The notes below the pieces were generated by a model. The model did no database searches and was not told the origin of the DNA. It saw only the letters and a list, made by a program, of their open reading frames with translations. A stretch of 64,000 bases of DNA from Pleomorphochaeta sp963678575 (GTDB taxonomy: Bacteria > Spirochaetota > Spirochaetia > Sphaerochaetales > Sphaerochaetaceae). The first letter of the stretch is position 1. Every line of letters starts with the position of its first letter. The DNA is taken from NCBI GenBank assembly GCA_963678575.2, contig CAXXHV010000002.1, positions 1 through 64,000 of the forward strand, written 5' to 3'. The translations under genes and the position numbers were made by a program. Positions 1 through 9,263 of the stretch are shown here, piece by piece.

Positions 1-1
1 T

Positions 2-1186
2 ATGTTTTATAGGGCATCAGTCTTTAATAAAAACATATCGTCTTGGAATGTAAGTAGTGTTACAACTATGAATTATATGTTTAATAGGGCATCCGCTTTT
101 AATCAAGACATATCTTCTTGGGATGTAAGTAGTGTAACTGATATGAGTGGTATTTTTTATGATGCATCAGCTTTTAATCAAGACATATCTTCATGGGATG
201 TAAGTAGTGTTACTAATATGAGTGATATGTTTTATGGTGCATCAGCTTTTAATCAAGACATATCTTCATGGGATGTAAGTAGTGTTACTAATATGAGTGC
301 TATGTTTTGTGGTGCATCAGCCTTTAATCAAGACATATCTTCATGGGATGTAAGTAATGTTACAAATATGTGTGCTATGTTTTCTGGTGCATCAGCCTTT
401 AATCAAGACATATCTTTATGGGATGTAAGTAGTGTAACTGATATGCGTGGTATGTTTTATAAGGAATCAGTCTTTAATCAAGACATATCTTCATGGGATG
501 TAAGTAGTGTTACAACTATGACTTATATGTTTTATCAAGCATCCGCTTTTAATAAAGACATATCTTCATGGGATGTAAGTAGTGTAACTGATATGAGTGG
601 TATGTTTTCTTATGCATCAGTTTTTAATCAAGACATATCTTCTTGGGATGTAAGTAGTGTAACTGATATGCGTGGTATGTTTTCTTATGCATCAGTCTTT
701 AATCAAGATATATCTTCTTGGGATGTAAGTAGTGTTACTGATATGAGTGATATGTTTAATAGTGCATCAACCTTTAATCAAGATCTATCTTCTTGGAATG
801 TAAGTAATGTTACAAATATGAGTGGTATGTTTGATGGTATCTCAGCTTTTAATCAAGACATATCTTCATGGGATGTAAGTAATGTTACAAATATGCGTGG
901 CATGTTTGATGGTACCTCAGCCTTTAATCAAGACATATCTTCCTGGGATGTAAGTAGTGTAACTGATATGAGTTATATGTTTTTTAAAGCATCAACTTTT
1001 AATCAAGATATATCTTCATGGGATGTTAGTAGTGTTACTGATATGGAGAAGATGTTTTATAAAGCTTCAGCCTTTAAGCAAAATCTATCTTTATGGGATG
1101 TCAGTAATGTTATAAGCTGGGAAAACATTTTTTCAGACACACCAATGACAAATGATTTGATGCCTGAAAAATTTAGAGAGAATTAA
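2..1186 (+). CDS. BspA/DUF285-repeat surface protein, 5' end outside window
   Basis: The open frame runs into the left edge, so the N-terminus is missing. The visible part is about fourteen near-identical 25-residue units (core FNQDISSWDVSSVT-M-MF) plus a divergent cap containing LSLWDVSNV and ending MPEKFREN. This is the BspA-like DUF285 repeat found in surface proteins of spirochaetes, mycoplasmas and gut bacteria, often linked to adhesion. The two complete downstream paralogues carry a lipoprotein signal and an InlB-type B repeat ahead of these units, so this protein probably does too. It has more repeat units than either neighbour. The first ATG in the window (position 2) lies inside a repeat and is not the true start. 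Adhesion is a family-level inference. Confidence 0.9.
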   Translation: MFYRASVFNKNISSWNVSSVTTMNYMFNRASAFNQDISSWDVSSVTDMSGIFYDASAFNQDISSWDVSSVTNMSDMFYGASAFNQDISSWDVSSVTNMSAMFCGASAFNQDISSWDVSNVTNMCAMFSGASAFNQDISLWDVSSVTDMRGMFYKESVFNQDISSWDVSSVTTMTYMFYQASAFNKDISSWDVSSVTDMSGMFSYASVFNQDISSWDVSSVTDMRGMFSYASVFNQDISSWDVSSVTDMSDMFNSASTFNQDLSSWNVSNVTNMSGMFDGISAFNQDISSWDVSNVTNMRGMFDGTSAFNQDISSWDVSSVTDMSYMFFKASTFNQDISSWDVSSVTDMEKMFYKASAFKQNLSLWDVSNVISWENIFSDTPMTNDLMPEKFREN

Positions 1187-1206
1187 ATTTTAAATATATA
1201 AAATAG

Positions 1207-1250
1207 CTAAGAGAGTATTTATTATTATATAAAGTTCTCTCTTAGTTTTT
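1207..1250 (+). terminator. Intrinsic terminator after first BspA gene
   Basis: The arms CTAAGAGAG (1207-1215) and CTCTCTTAG (1237-1245) pair perfectly and are followed by TTTTT. The same hairpin follows each of the three BspA genes. Confidence 0.85.
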
Positions 1251-1327
1251 AATTTTAATAAATTCTATTTAAAGAAAATAATTACCTTGTTTGTTAGCTG
1301 ATAACTATTGATTAATTTTATAACTTA

Positions 1328-1343
1328 TTGATAGAATTATCAA
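1328..1343. promoter_or_regulatory. 16-bp palindrome upstream of BspA gene 2
   Basis: TTGATA-GAAT-TATCAA is a 16-base palindrome about 120 bases upstream of the second BspA gene. It is retained upstream of the third gene. A role as an operator is inference only; the surrounding intergenic sequence is also duplicated, so conservation is weak evidence. Confidence 0.3.
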
Positions 1344-1462
1344 AATCTTAATTGTTATAATAAGTTGTTTGAAATTTTTGTATATTAGTAGTCCATTAGG
1401 TTTATATTTATACAATGATATGATAGTCTTTTTTTGTTTGTGCTTATTAAAGGAGTATTTTT

Positions 1463-2914
1463 ATGAAAAAGATAATGAAAAAAATATTTATATTTTTTTT
1501 ATTCTGTTCCGTTTTGATAAGTTGTTCAGTTGACCCTGAAGTTTATCAAATAACTTATGAATTAAATGGAGGAACTAATAACGCTTTAAATCCTAGTACC
1601 TACATCAATGAGAATTTGCCATTAAAATTTAAAGAGCCAACTAAGGATGATTATGAATTTAAAGGTTGGTATACTGATAGTAATTTCTCAAATCAAATAA
1701 TTCAGATATCGAATGAAAATGTTGGGAATATAAAGATTTATGCAAAGTGGGTTCTTAAGGTATATAAACTCTCACAAAAGAGTGAAAATATTTTTATAGA
1801 TTCAGATGATATTAGTTTATATAATTCTTCTAATAATAAAATTGCTGATGCAAAAATTAATTCAACAACTGGAGTTTTAATTTTAACATCTATTGCAGAT
1901 GAATGGCTCTCTAATTATTCTTATTTAGCAAAAGTGGGGAGTTCTGAAAAGGCAAAAATAATCTTAAGAAATGGTAGGGCAAAAATAGTTAATAACGATG
2001 TAGCTACGCCAATGTCCAAGGATTCTTTAAAAACTTTAATAGATTCAAGTAGTGATGATAATTTAAATAATATTGAAGTTTTTGGTGTAACCGATTTGAG
2101 TTCTTTATTTGAGGATAATCAAACCTTTAATAAAGACATATCTTCATGGGATGTAAGTAATGTTACAAATATGAGTGGTATGTTTTATGATGCATCAGCT
2201 TTTAATCAAGACCTATCTTCTTGGGATGTAAGTAGTGTTACTGATATGTGTAGTATGTTTTTTGAGGCATCAACCTTTAATAAAGACATATCTTCTTGGG
2301 ATGTCAGTAGTGTTACTGATATGACTAGTATGTTTTATTATGCATCAGCCTTTAATCAAGATCTATCTTCATGGGATGTCAGTAGTGTTACTGATATGCG
2401 AAATATGTTTGATGGTACCTCAGCCTTTAATCAAGATATATCTTCTTGGGATGTAAGTAATGTTATTCATATGAGAAATATGTTTTTTGATGCATCAGCT
2501 TTTAACCAAGACATATCTTCCTGGGATGTAAGTAGTGTTACTGATATGGGTGGTATGTTTTTTGAGGCATCAGCTTTTAACCAAGACATATCTTCCTGGG
2601 ATGTAAGTAGTGTAACTGATATGCGAAATATGTTTTATGGTGCATCAGTCTTTAATCAAGACATATCTTCATGGGATGTAAGTAGTGTAACTGATATGAG
2701 TTGTATGTTTTATTATCCATCAGTCTTTAATCAAGACATATCTTCATGGGATGTCAGTAGTGTAACTGATATGAGTGGTATGTTTTATAAAGCATCAGCC
2801 TTTAAGCAAAATCTATCTTTATGGGATGTTAGTAATGTTAAAAGCTGGAAAAACATTTTTTTAGACACATTAATGACAAATTCTTTGATGCCTGAAAAAT
2901 TTAGAGAGAATTAA
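1463..2914 (+). CDS. BspA/DUF285-repeat surface lipoprotein
   Basis: A 483-residue predicted surface lipoprotein. Residues 1-21 form a lysine-rich signal peptide with lipobox LISC, so Cys21 is the likely lipidated residue. Residues about 28-97 form a Listeria-Bacteroides (InlB B) repeat ending in IKIYAKW. A linker of about 110 residues follows, then nine 25-residue DUF285/BspA units and a divergent capping unit. The start follows AAGGAG. It is the middle member of a tandem triplet and is 50 residues longer than the third copy, exactly two repeat units. The N-terminal ~97 residues are identical to those of the third copy, which indicates recent duplication or gene conversion. Ligand and function are unknown; adhesion or host interaction is inferred from the family. 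Confidence 0.9.
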   Translation: MKKIMKKIFIFFLFCSVLISCSVDPEVYQITYELNGGTNNALNPSTYINENLPLKFKEPTKDDYEFKGWYTDSNFSNQIIQISNENVGNIKIYAKWVLKVYKLSQKSENIFIDSDDISLYNSSNNKIADAKINSTTGVLILTSIADEWLSNYSYLAKVGSSEKAKIILRNGRAKIVNNDVATPMSKDSLKTLIDSSSDDNLNNIEVFGVTDLSSLFEDNQTFNKDISSWDVSNVTNMSGMFYDASAFNQDLSSWDVSSVTDMCSMFFEASTFNKDISSWDVSSVTDMTSMFYYASAFNQDLSSWDVSSVTDMRNMFDGTSAFNQDISSWDVSNVIHMRNMFFDASAFNQDISSWDVSSVTDMGGMFFEASAFNQDISSWDVSSVTDMRNMFYGASVFNQDISSWDVSSVTDMSCMFYYPSVFNQDISSWDVSSVTDMSGMFYKASAFKQNLSLWDVSNVKSWKNIFLDTLMTNSLMPEKFREN

Positions 2915-2934
2915 ATTTAAAATATATAAAATAG

Positions 2935-2978
2935 CTAAGAGAGTATTTATTTTTATATAAAGTTCTCTCTTAGTTTTT
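2935..2978 (+). terminator. Intrinsic terminator after second BspA gene
   Basis: CTAAGAGAG (2935-2943) pairs with CTCTCTTAG (2965-2973), followed by TTTTT. It is a duplicate of the hairpin at 1207-1250. Confidence 0.85.
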
Positions 2979-3056
2979 AATTTTAATAAAATTCGATTTA
3001 AAGAAAATAATTGCCTTTTTTGTTATCTGATAACTATTGATTAATTTTATAACTTA

Positions 3057-3072
3057 TTGATAGAATTATCAA
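3057..3072. promoter_or_regulatory. 16-bp palindrome upstream of BspA gene 3
   Basis: The same TTGATA-GAAT-TATCAA palindrome as at 1328-1343, in the same position relative to the start codon. A TATAAT at 3110-3115 could be a -10 element but has no convincing -35 partner. Confidence 0.3.
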
Positions 3073-3191
3073 AATCTTAATTGTTATAACAAATTGTTTG
3101 AAATTTTTGTATAATAGTATTCCATTTGCTTTATGCTTATATAATGGTATGGTATTCTTTTTTTGTTTGTGCTTATTAAAGGAGTATTTTT

Positions 3192-4493
3192 ATGAAAAAG
3201 ATAATGAAAAAAATATTTATATTTTTTTTATTCTGTTCCGTTTTGATAAGTTGTTCAGTTGACCCTGAAGTTTATCAAATAACTTATGAATTAAATGGAG
3301 GAACTAATAACGCTTTAAATCCTAGTACCTACATCAATGAGAATTTGCCATTAAAATTTAAAGAGCCAACTAAGGATGATTATGAATTTAAAGGTTGGTA
3401 TACTGATAGTAATTTCTCAAATCAAATAATTCAGATATCGAATGAAAATGTTGGGAATATAAAGATTTATGCAAAGTGGATTTTTAATGCATATAAACTC
3501 TCACAAAAGAGTGAAAATATTTTTATAGATTCAGATGATATTAGTTTATATAATTCTTCTAATAATAAAATTGCTGATGCAAAAATTAATTCAACAACTG
3601 GAGTTTTAATTTTAACATCTATTGCAGATGAAGGGCTTGTTGATGATTCTTATTTAGCAAAAGTGGGGACTACTGAAAAGGCAAAAATAATCTTAAGAAA
3701 TGGTAGGGCAAAAATAGTTAATAAAGATGTAGCTACGCCAATGTCTAAGGATTCTTTAAAAACTTTAATAGATTCAAGTAGTGATGATAATTTAAATAAT
3801 ATTGAAGTTTTTGGTGTAACCGATTTGAGTTCTTTATTTAATAATAATAAAACCTTTAATTCAGCTTTGTCTTCATGGGATGTAAGTAATGTTACAAATA
3901 TGAGTGGTATGTTTAATAGTGCATCAGCCTTTAATCAAGACATATCTTCCTGGGATGTAAGTAGTGTTACTGATATGAGTCTTATTTTTTATTATGCATC
4001 AGCCTTTAATCAAGATATATCTTCTTGGGATGTAAGTAGTGTTACTGATATGCGAAGTATGTTTGATGGTACCTCAGCCTTTAATCAAGACATATCTTCT
4101 TGGAATGTAAGTAATGTTACAACTATGAGAAATATGTTTTTTTGTGCATCAACCTTTAACCAAGACATATCTTCCTGGGATGTAAGTAGTGTTACAACTA
4201 TGACTTTTATGTTTTATGGTACCTCAGCCTTTAATCAAGACATATCTTCCTGGGATGTAAGTAGTGTTACTAATATGAGTGGTATGTTTTATGATGCAAC
4301 AGCTTTTAATCAAGACATATCTTCTTTGGATGTAAGTAGTGTTACTGATATGGAGAAGATGTTTTATAAAGCATCAGCCTTTAAGCAAAATCTATCTTTA
4401 TGGGATGTCAGTAATGTTATAAGCTGGAAAAACATTTTTTCAGACACACCAATGACAAATGATTTGATGCCTGAAAAATTTAGAGAGAATTAA
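3192..4493 (+). CDS. BspA/DUF285-repeat surface lipoprotein
   Basis: A 433-residue paralogue of the preceding gene with the same architecture: signal peptide with lipobox LISC, an InlB-type B repeat (about residues 28-97), a linker, seven 25-residue BspA/DUF285 units and a capping unit ending MPEKFREN. The N-terminal region and upstream sequence match the middle copy almost exactly. The C-terminal end (SDTPMTNDLMPEKFREN) instead matches the first copy, so the three genes are mosaics. The start follows AAGGAG. It is expected on the outer surface as a lipoprotein; the binding partner is unknown. Confidence 0.9.
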   Translation: MKKIMKKIFIFFLFCSVLISCSVDPEVYQITYELNGGTNNALNPSTYINENLPLKFKEPTKDDYEFKGWYTDSNFSNQIIQISNENVGNIKIYAKWIFNAYKLSQKSENIFIDSDDISLYNSSNNKIADAKINSTTGVLILTSIADEGLVDDSYLAKVGTTEKAKIILRNGRAKIVNKDVATPMSKDSLKTLIDSSSDDNLNNIEVFGVTDLSSLFNNNKTFNSALSSWDVSNVTNMSGMFNSASAFNQDISSWDVSSVTDMSLIFYYASAFNQDISSWDVSSVTDMRSMFDGTSAFNQDISSWNVSNVTTMRNMFFCASTFNQDISSWDVSSVTTMTFMFYGTSAFNQDISSWDVSSVTNMSGMFYDATAFNQDISSLDVSSVTDMEKMFYKASAFKQNLSLWDVSNVISWKNIFSDTPMTNDLMPEKFREN

Positions 4494-4513
4494 ATTTTAA
4501 ATATATAAAATAG

Positions 4514-4557
4514 CTAAGAGAGTATTTATTTTTATATAAAGTTCTCTCTTAGTTTTT
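4514..4557 (+). terminator. Intrinsic terminator after third BspA gene
   Basis: CTAAGAGAG (4514-4522) pairs with CTCTCTTAG (4544-4552), followed by TTTTT. The duplicated sequence shared with the other copies fades out at about 4630, marking the right end of the tandem duplication. Confidence 0.85.
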
Positions 4558-4801
4558 AATTTTAATAAAATTCGATTTAAAGAAAATAATTGCCTTGTTT
4601 GTTATCTGATAATTATTGGTTGAATCTATAACTTAACAGTGTCCACATTGAGTATAAGGACTAATAATGTTATTAGTTTATTAAAGTATCAGAAAAATTT
4701 AAGCAATGGATTACTTTTGTTTTTATATCTAGTATGTTTGACACCATATATTCGTTATTACAATATTATTTAATTCATGATAACTATTGAGAAAAATAAT
4801 A
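4558..4801. other. Intergenic stretch between convergent genes
   Basis: No gene seen. The first ~70 bases are the remnant of the BspA downstream duplication. An 18-base palindrome ACTAATAA-TG-TTATTAGT lies at 4660-4677 and could end the leftward transcript of the YrhK gene, but it lacks a clear T-tract. Confidence 0.4.
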
Positions 4802-5521
4802 TTATAATTTGACACTATCGCGTTTTTTATAATATTCCATTGCAAAATAGGCTTTAAATAAGTTAAATAGTCCTCCAGCAAGAAAAAGAAAACTTCCTGT
4901 TATGAATTCCCATGAAGTGTATTTGAATATAATGGTTGTATCCTTTATTGATAAATGTTGCCATAAATATGGAATAGTCGCAAGAAGAAAAATCGTTGAT
5001 CCAAGTATATAACATATAGCTGTAACATTTTGTAATTGAAGAGTAATTAATGAGCCTGCCTGGATAATTTGGCTCACATTAATTGCAGCACCAATAATAA
5101 ATAATATACTTCCTATAATAAAACACCAACTACCTGCTTCACTCTTGTTAATTTTGTTAAGGAAAAAAAGACTGCCAATGGTGAATAAAAGTGACCCAAT
5201 TATGTATATTATAGCAGAGATTAATTCAAGTCGTTCCCAAATTGATGTATTTCTATTAGATTTATGGAATGCAATAGCTTCAAGGAGATCATGCACTGTT
5301 ACAAAGAGATAAATAAGAGAACCAACAAAAAAACGCCAGGCCCCTATATTAATGTTTTCTGTTTTACCTGGGAGAAATTTTATACTACCTAAAATGAAGA
5401 TAATGCTTCCAACTAAGTATAAAAAGGCATTAATTGATTCTCCTTTAAAGTGTTGTGCTCCAGCTGGTTTTTGACTGAGTAAGTTGTGTTGTCGTGGTCT
5501 GTTTGTAAACAAGTGTGGCAT
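4802..5521 (-). CDS. YrhK-domain-like multi-repeat membrane protein
   Basis: A 239-residue integral membrane protein. After a ~25-residue polar N-terminus it is almost wholly hydrophobic. It contains about six segments of the type hGSxhFhhGSxxF (for example VGSIIFILGSIKFLPG, IIGSLLFTIGSLFFL, ITGSFLFLAGGLFNL). These pair up into roughly three repeats of the YrhK-like unit, a short two-helix domain of unknown function. The start follows AAGGA on the minus strand. It stands alone, with no co-directional partner. The YrhK assignment is from motif recognition only; no biochemical role is known to me. Confidence 0.65.
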   Translation of the reverse strand: MPHLFTNRPRQHNLLSQKPAGAQHFKGESINAFLYLVGSIIFILGSIKFLPGKTENINIGAWRFFVGSLIYLFVTVHDLLEAIAFHKSNRNTSIWERLELISAIIYIIGSLLFTIGSLFFLNKINKSEAGSWCFIIGSILFIIGAAINVSQIIQAGSLITLQLQNVTAICYILGSTIFLLATIPYLWQHLSIKDTTIIFKYTSWEFITGSFLFLAGGLFNLFKAYFAMEYYKKRDSVKL

Positions 5522-5775
5522 TATAATGATCCTTTTTGGTCGTTTAATTTAGATATAAAATCTTATTCTAATGTTGTTTTTTTGCTTTGGAATAAATATA
5601 GTATCTGAAAACAGCTTACTCTATTTTATAAAAAACTTTTTTAAGTATAATATATGATTATTTATATTTAACTTAGGTTTAAATATTGCAAAAATTTGAA
5701 AAAACTTAATCTTTTAAAGACTATCATATTGAATTGTATTTTTACAGTGGTTTTGTTTATTTGAAACTAACATAA

Positions 5776-6032
5776 TTGAGAATTCTGTTAATGGCATTTC
5801 TTGTTCAAGAAGAATCTAGATTCATTTTAGAGAACTGCAGTTGAGGGATTAGAACGCGATTTGAAGAAGGAAAAGGTAGAATGCCTTATGGTAGCTTTTT
5901 TTTTGTTATGAAAAGTCTGATAATTTTAGTATTGTAATAAAGGAAAGAGATGCAACTAGAGTTAGATATATTTATTTTAGATACCTACAAAACGGAGTTC
6001 ATAATACAATTGCAAAAAGAGTTAGAAAATAA
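5776..6032 (+). pseudogene. Serine site-specific recombinase remnant
   Basis: Conceptual translation gives VQEESRFILEN, a stop, then GIRTRFEEGKGRMPYG. After a frameshift near 5900 it continues EKSDNFSIVIKERDATRVRYI and FRYLQNGVHNTIAKRVRK before a stop. This matches the linker and Recombinase domain of large serine recombinases (AQEESRNISENxKWGIRKRFEEGKGRMPYG, then VxxIFxxYLxGxxxxxIAxxL). The in-frame TGA falls where the family has Trp. The catalytic resolvase domain and C-terminal zinc region are not visible, so the gene is non-functional. It marks a former integrated element here. Confidence 0.75.
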
Positions 6033-6529
6033 TGTATATGGTAATCTAAACTACTGGTTAATTTTAGAGCTTTTTCTTTTTCTCAAATTTTTGTTCAAAT
6101 AATAATAAGTGAGTGACTAATTCTATGACCAAAGCACTTGTTACTTTGTTAATTAATAAGTATTTAATAAAATGATCTAATTGTTCAATTGAATTCACAA
6201 AGTACTTTAAAATATATATATTTTTTCACTGATAATATAATTTTGTTTTTAAGATATTTTTATAATGAATCCAATCCTTTTGGGGCTAATAATTAAGTCG
6301 AACAAACTAATCATATAAACGTAATAAATTATGTAAATAATCATTGAACCAAATAAAAAAATAGAGCAAATTATATTTAAGATATTATGCTTATTCAATT
6401 TATCTATTTTAATTATTCTTAACGAATTTGAAACATAAAATAAGTTAGTTTATAGTAAAAAAAATATTAATAAACTCTCTTAAAATTAGTAATATAGCTT
6501 ATATTAACAAAAAGTTTTTTTAATTAGGG
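6033..6529. other. AT-rich intergenic stretch
   Basis: About 500 bases without a convincing coding frame, RNA gene or hairpin. It is probably decayed sequence flanking the recombinase remnant. Confidence 0.4.
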
Positions 6530-6559
6530 TTGACAAGTTAGGTAGTGATAACTTATTTT
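6530..6559 (+). promoter_or_regulatory. Promoter of the iron-type ABC operon
   Basis: TTGACA at 6530-6535 is followed 18 bases later by TATTTT (6554-6559), 34 bases before the start codon of the substrate-binding protein. The -35 is consensus; the -10 is weak. Confidence 0.5.
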
Positions 6560-6592
6560 ACTTTTAAAGGTCAAAGTTTAGTGAGGTTTATT

Positions 6593-7621
6593 ATGAAAAA
6601 ATCAATTTTAATTTTAGCAAGTTTTATCTTCATTACATCTATTGGGGCGCAAGGTGTTAATGAAGCTTCAACTAAAGATGTATATAATGGCAAAGAGGGC
6701 AAAATAACTGCTTATATTTCTGGTCCTGCCACTATGCTTCAAGCATTAGAGAAAACTTTTGAAGCAGATAAAGGGGATGTCTTAGATATTGTTCAATTAG
6801 GTTGTGGTCCACTACGACAAAGGGTTTGGACAGAATCAGAATCAGGATGTATTAATGCAGATGTCTTTTGGGGGTCAGATCCATTAATTTACGATGTATT
6901 AGCTGAAAAAGGGGCAATTGAAGCTTACACTCCTAAGAATTATGAAAATTTTGCTAATAAATATAAAGTTAATAAACCTTATACTCTTGTAAATGAAAGA
7001 TATGGTGTTTTAATTTATAACAAAGATAAAGTTAAATCAAAGTTAACTTCATTTTTTGATTTAGCAAATGTTGAATATAAGAATCAAATTGTACATGCAG
7101 ATCCAACACAATCATCGACAGCTTTAGCATTAATTTCAGCACTTTGGGATATTGAAGAACCGGGTGGAACTTATTATAAAAAATTAATTAATAATGGTTT
7201 ATTTCTTGCAAAGAAAAATAGTGATGTTCCATCGAAAATTCAAGAAGGTGAATTTATAGCCGGGATTGCACCACATGATGCAGTTTGGAGATTACAAAAG
7301 CAAGCTAAGAAAAAAGGTTATGAAACTTCATTAGCACTGAGTTGGCCAGAAGAAGGCGCTATTGCTATACAACGACCAGTAGCAATTAGTAAGAATAATT
7401 CTAGATATGAGAAAAATGAAGAATTAGCAAAAGATTTTGTTGACTTTTTAGTTTCTCCTAAAGCTCAAAAAATTACAACAAATTTTGGTTTTATAAGTGT
7501 ATTAAAAAATGCCGAAATGCCAAACGGATTACCTAAAAATATAAAAGTTTTAGACATTGATTGGGATGAATTAGGCTCTAGACAAAATCAAATAAATGAA
7601 GAATTCGAAAAACTATTTTAG
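6593..7621 (+). CDS. Iron(III)-type ABC transporter substrate-binding protein
   Basis: A 342-residue periplasmic binding protein of the family 1 extracellular solute-binding group (FbpA/AfuA-like). It starts at MKKSILILAS with a cleavable signal ending in IGAQG. An upstream in-frame ATG at 6545 falls inside the promoter, so it was not used. The body has family-typical stretches (ADVFWGSDPLIYDVLAEKG, YGVLIYNKDKV, ADPTQSSTALALISALWDI, FVDFLVSPKAQ). The gene is followed by a double-domain permease and an ATPase, the FbpABC arrangement. The substrate is probably Fe3+ or another small oxyanion or metal chelate; iron is inferred from family and arrangement, and the ligand residues are not verified. 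Confidence 0.8.
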   Translation: MKKSILILASFIFITSIGAQGVNEASTKDVYNGKEGKITAYISGPATMLQALEKTFEADKGDVLDIVQLGCGPLRQRVWTESESGCINADVFWGSDPLIYDVLAEKGAIEAYTPKNYENFANKYKVNKPYTLVNERYGVLIYNKDKVKSKLTSFFDLANVEYKNQIVHADPTQSSTALALISALWDIEEPGGTYYKKLINNGLFLAKKNSDVPSKIQEGEFIAGIAPHDAVWRLQKQAKKKGYETSLALSWPEEGAIAIQRPVAISKNNSRYEKNEELAKDFVDFLVSPKAQKITTNFGFISVLKNAEMPNGLPKNIKVLDIDWDELGSRQNQINEEFEKLF

Positions 7622-9263
7622 TAAAGTACTATTGAGAGGAGCTATAACACTTCTCTCAATAATATTAATAATATTCTATGTTTTTCCTACTCTTTTTTTA
7701 TTTTACAAAGGTATTATTGGATTTAATTATTCATTTAACACATTTGTAAATCCTTTTCTTAATTCAATAAAAATATCTATTTGGGTATTTATTTGGACAA
7801 CTATAATTGGAGGAACATTAGCTTGGTTAGTAATTAAAACTGATTTTCCATTAAAGAGAATGGTAGATAATTTTTGTATAATTGCTTTTGCAATCCCACC
7901 ATATATTATTGCTTTATCCTGGTTACAAATATTCGGAAGAAATGGTTATTTAGAAAGGATTGTTAAACTTGTATTTCATTTAGAAAATTTTACTCCATCT
8001 CCTTATTCTTTAAATGCTACAATATTTGTATTAACTTTACATTTATTTCCTTTAATGTATTTTTCAATAAAAAATGCTTTAAACAATATAGATCCAAAGA
8101 TTGAATATGCTGGATATTTATCTGGAGGAAGCACTTTTACAGTTTTGAGAAAAATAACAATACCTTTGGTTAAACCTAGTATATTAACTACAGCTCTTTT
8201 TGTATTTTCAAGAACGTTAGCAAATTTTTCAGTGCCAGCTCTGTTATGTTTGCCAGCAAGAATAGAAGTGGCTACAACAAAAATTTATTCTTCTCTTACA
8301 ATGTTGGATACTTCAACTGCTGCTTTTTATTCCTTAATTTTAGTAATTTTTGCATCAATACTTTATTTAACTCAAACGTATATGATGTCAAAGAATAATA
8401 AAATATCAATGAATGGTAATAATAAAATTAGAGATGTAAGTACTGTTTCTCTAAATAAATATAAAATATTAAGTATTGTACTTGTGGTATTGTTTTTTGT
8501 TTTAGTTAGTATCATTCCAGCTATTACAATGATAATATCTTCTTTATTAAAGAGATGGGGATTATCCTTAGTAATTAATCATTTCACCTTAGATAATTAT
8601 AAAGAAATATTTAATATTCATTCTAAATTCCCAAGAGCGTTTTTTAATAGTTTTGTGTATGGTGGAATAGCTGCTATATTTGCTACAATTATTGCTTTAT
8701 CGTGTGCATTATTATCACACTACAAAGGAAAGAAATACAAAATATTTGAAGCAATTGGTTCTTGGCCAATGGCAATACCTAATACAGTATTAGCCGTAGC
8801 TACAATATTTAGCTTTAATAGATATCCTTTAAAATTGTATGGTACTTCTTGGGGCTTAATTATTACATATATGGTTTTATTTACTCCAATAATTATGAAT
8901 CAAATAATTGGGCTAATAAAATCACAAGATATTAAGCTATTAAATGCAGCTAGATTATCTGGATATAATTGGATTGCATCATTTACAAAAGTTGTTCTAC
9001 CTTTTTTACTTTCTGGCATTAAATCAGGTATAATTGTTGCTTTAATGATTTCATTAAGAGAAATTCCAATTTCACTAATGCTTTATGCAACTAATCAAGA
9101 AACAGTAGGAGTACTATTATTTGGAATGCAATCTCAATCATATGGATTAGAGATGACATCTGCCTTGTCTGTAATTGTAGTAACCCTAATAATTATTACC
9201 AATTATATTAATAATAAATACAGAGGACATAATGAAAAAATTAGAAATAAAAAATTTATTTAA
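7596..9263 (+). CDS. Iron(III)-type ABC transporter permease, two fused domains
   Basis: A 555-residue inner-membrane permease with two tandem BPD_transp_1 domains (about residues 50-270 and 340-545), each with the coupling-helix region (SGGSTFTVLRKITIPLVKPS; LSGYNWIASFTKVVLPFL). The fused two-domain arrangement is typical of FbpB/AfuB. The start overlaps the end of the binding protein gene by 26 bases and has no obvious ribosome-binding site, so translational coupling is likely. No better ATG/GTG/TTG candidate lies nearby. Confidence 0.85.
   Translation: MKNSKNYFSKVLLRGAITLLSIILIIFYVFPTLFLFYKGIIGFNYSFNTFVNPFLNSIKISIWVFIWTTIIGGTLAWLVIKTDFPLKRMVDNFCIIAFAIPPYIIALSWLQIFGRNGYLERIVKLVFHLENFTPSPYSLNATIFVLTLHLFPLMYFSIKNALNNIDPKIEYAGYLSGGSTFTVLRKITIPLVKPSILTTALFVFSRTLANFSVPALLCLPARIEVATTKIYSSLTMLDTSTAAFYSLILVIFASILYLTQTYMMSKNNKISMNGNNKIRDVSTVSLNKYKILSIVLVVLFFVLVSIIPAITMIISSLLKRWGLSLVINHFTLDNYKEIFNIHSKFPRAFFNSFVYGGIAAIFATIIALSCALLSHYKGKKYKIFEAIGSWPMAIPNTVLAVATIFSFNRYPLKLYGTSWGLIITYMVLFTPIIMNQIIGLIKSQDIKLLNAARLSGYNWIASFTKVVLPFLLSGIKSGIIVALMISLREIPISLMLYATNQETVGVLLFGMQSQSYGLEMTSALSVIVVTLIIITNYINNKYRGHNEKIRNKKFI

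Noticed and set aside
1..4493. CRISPR array
   Set aside because: The 75-base periodicity is coding sequence of 25-residue BspA modules in frame, with no short identical repeats separated by unique spacers.
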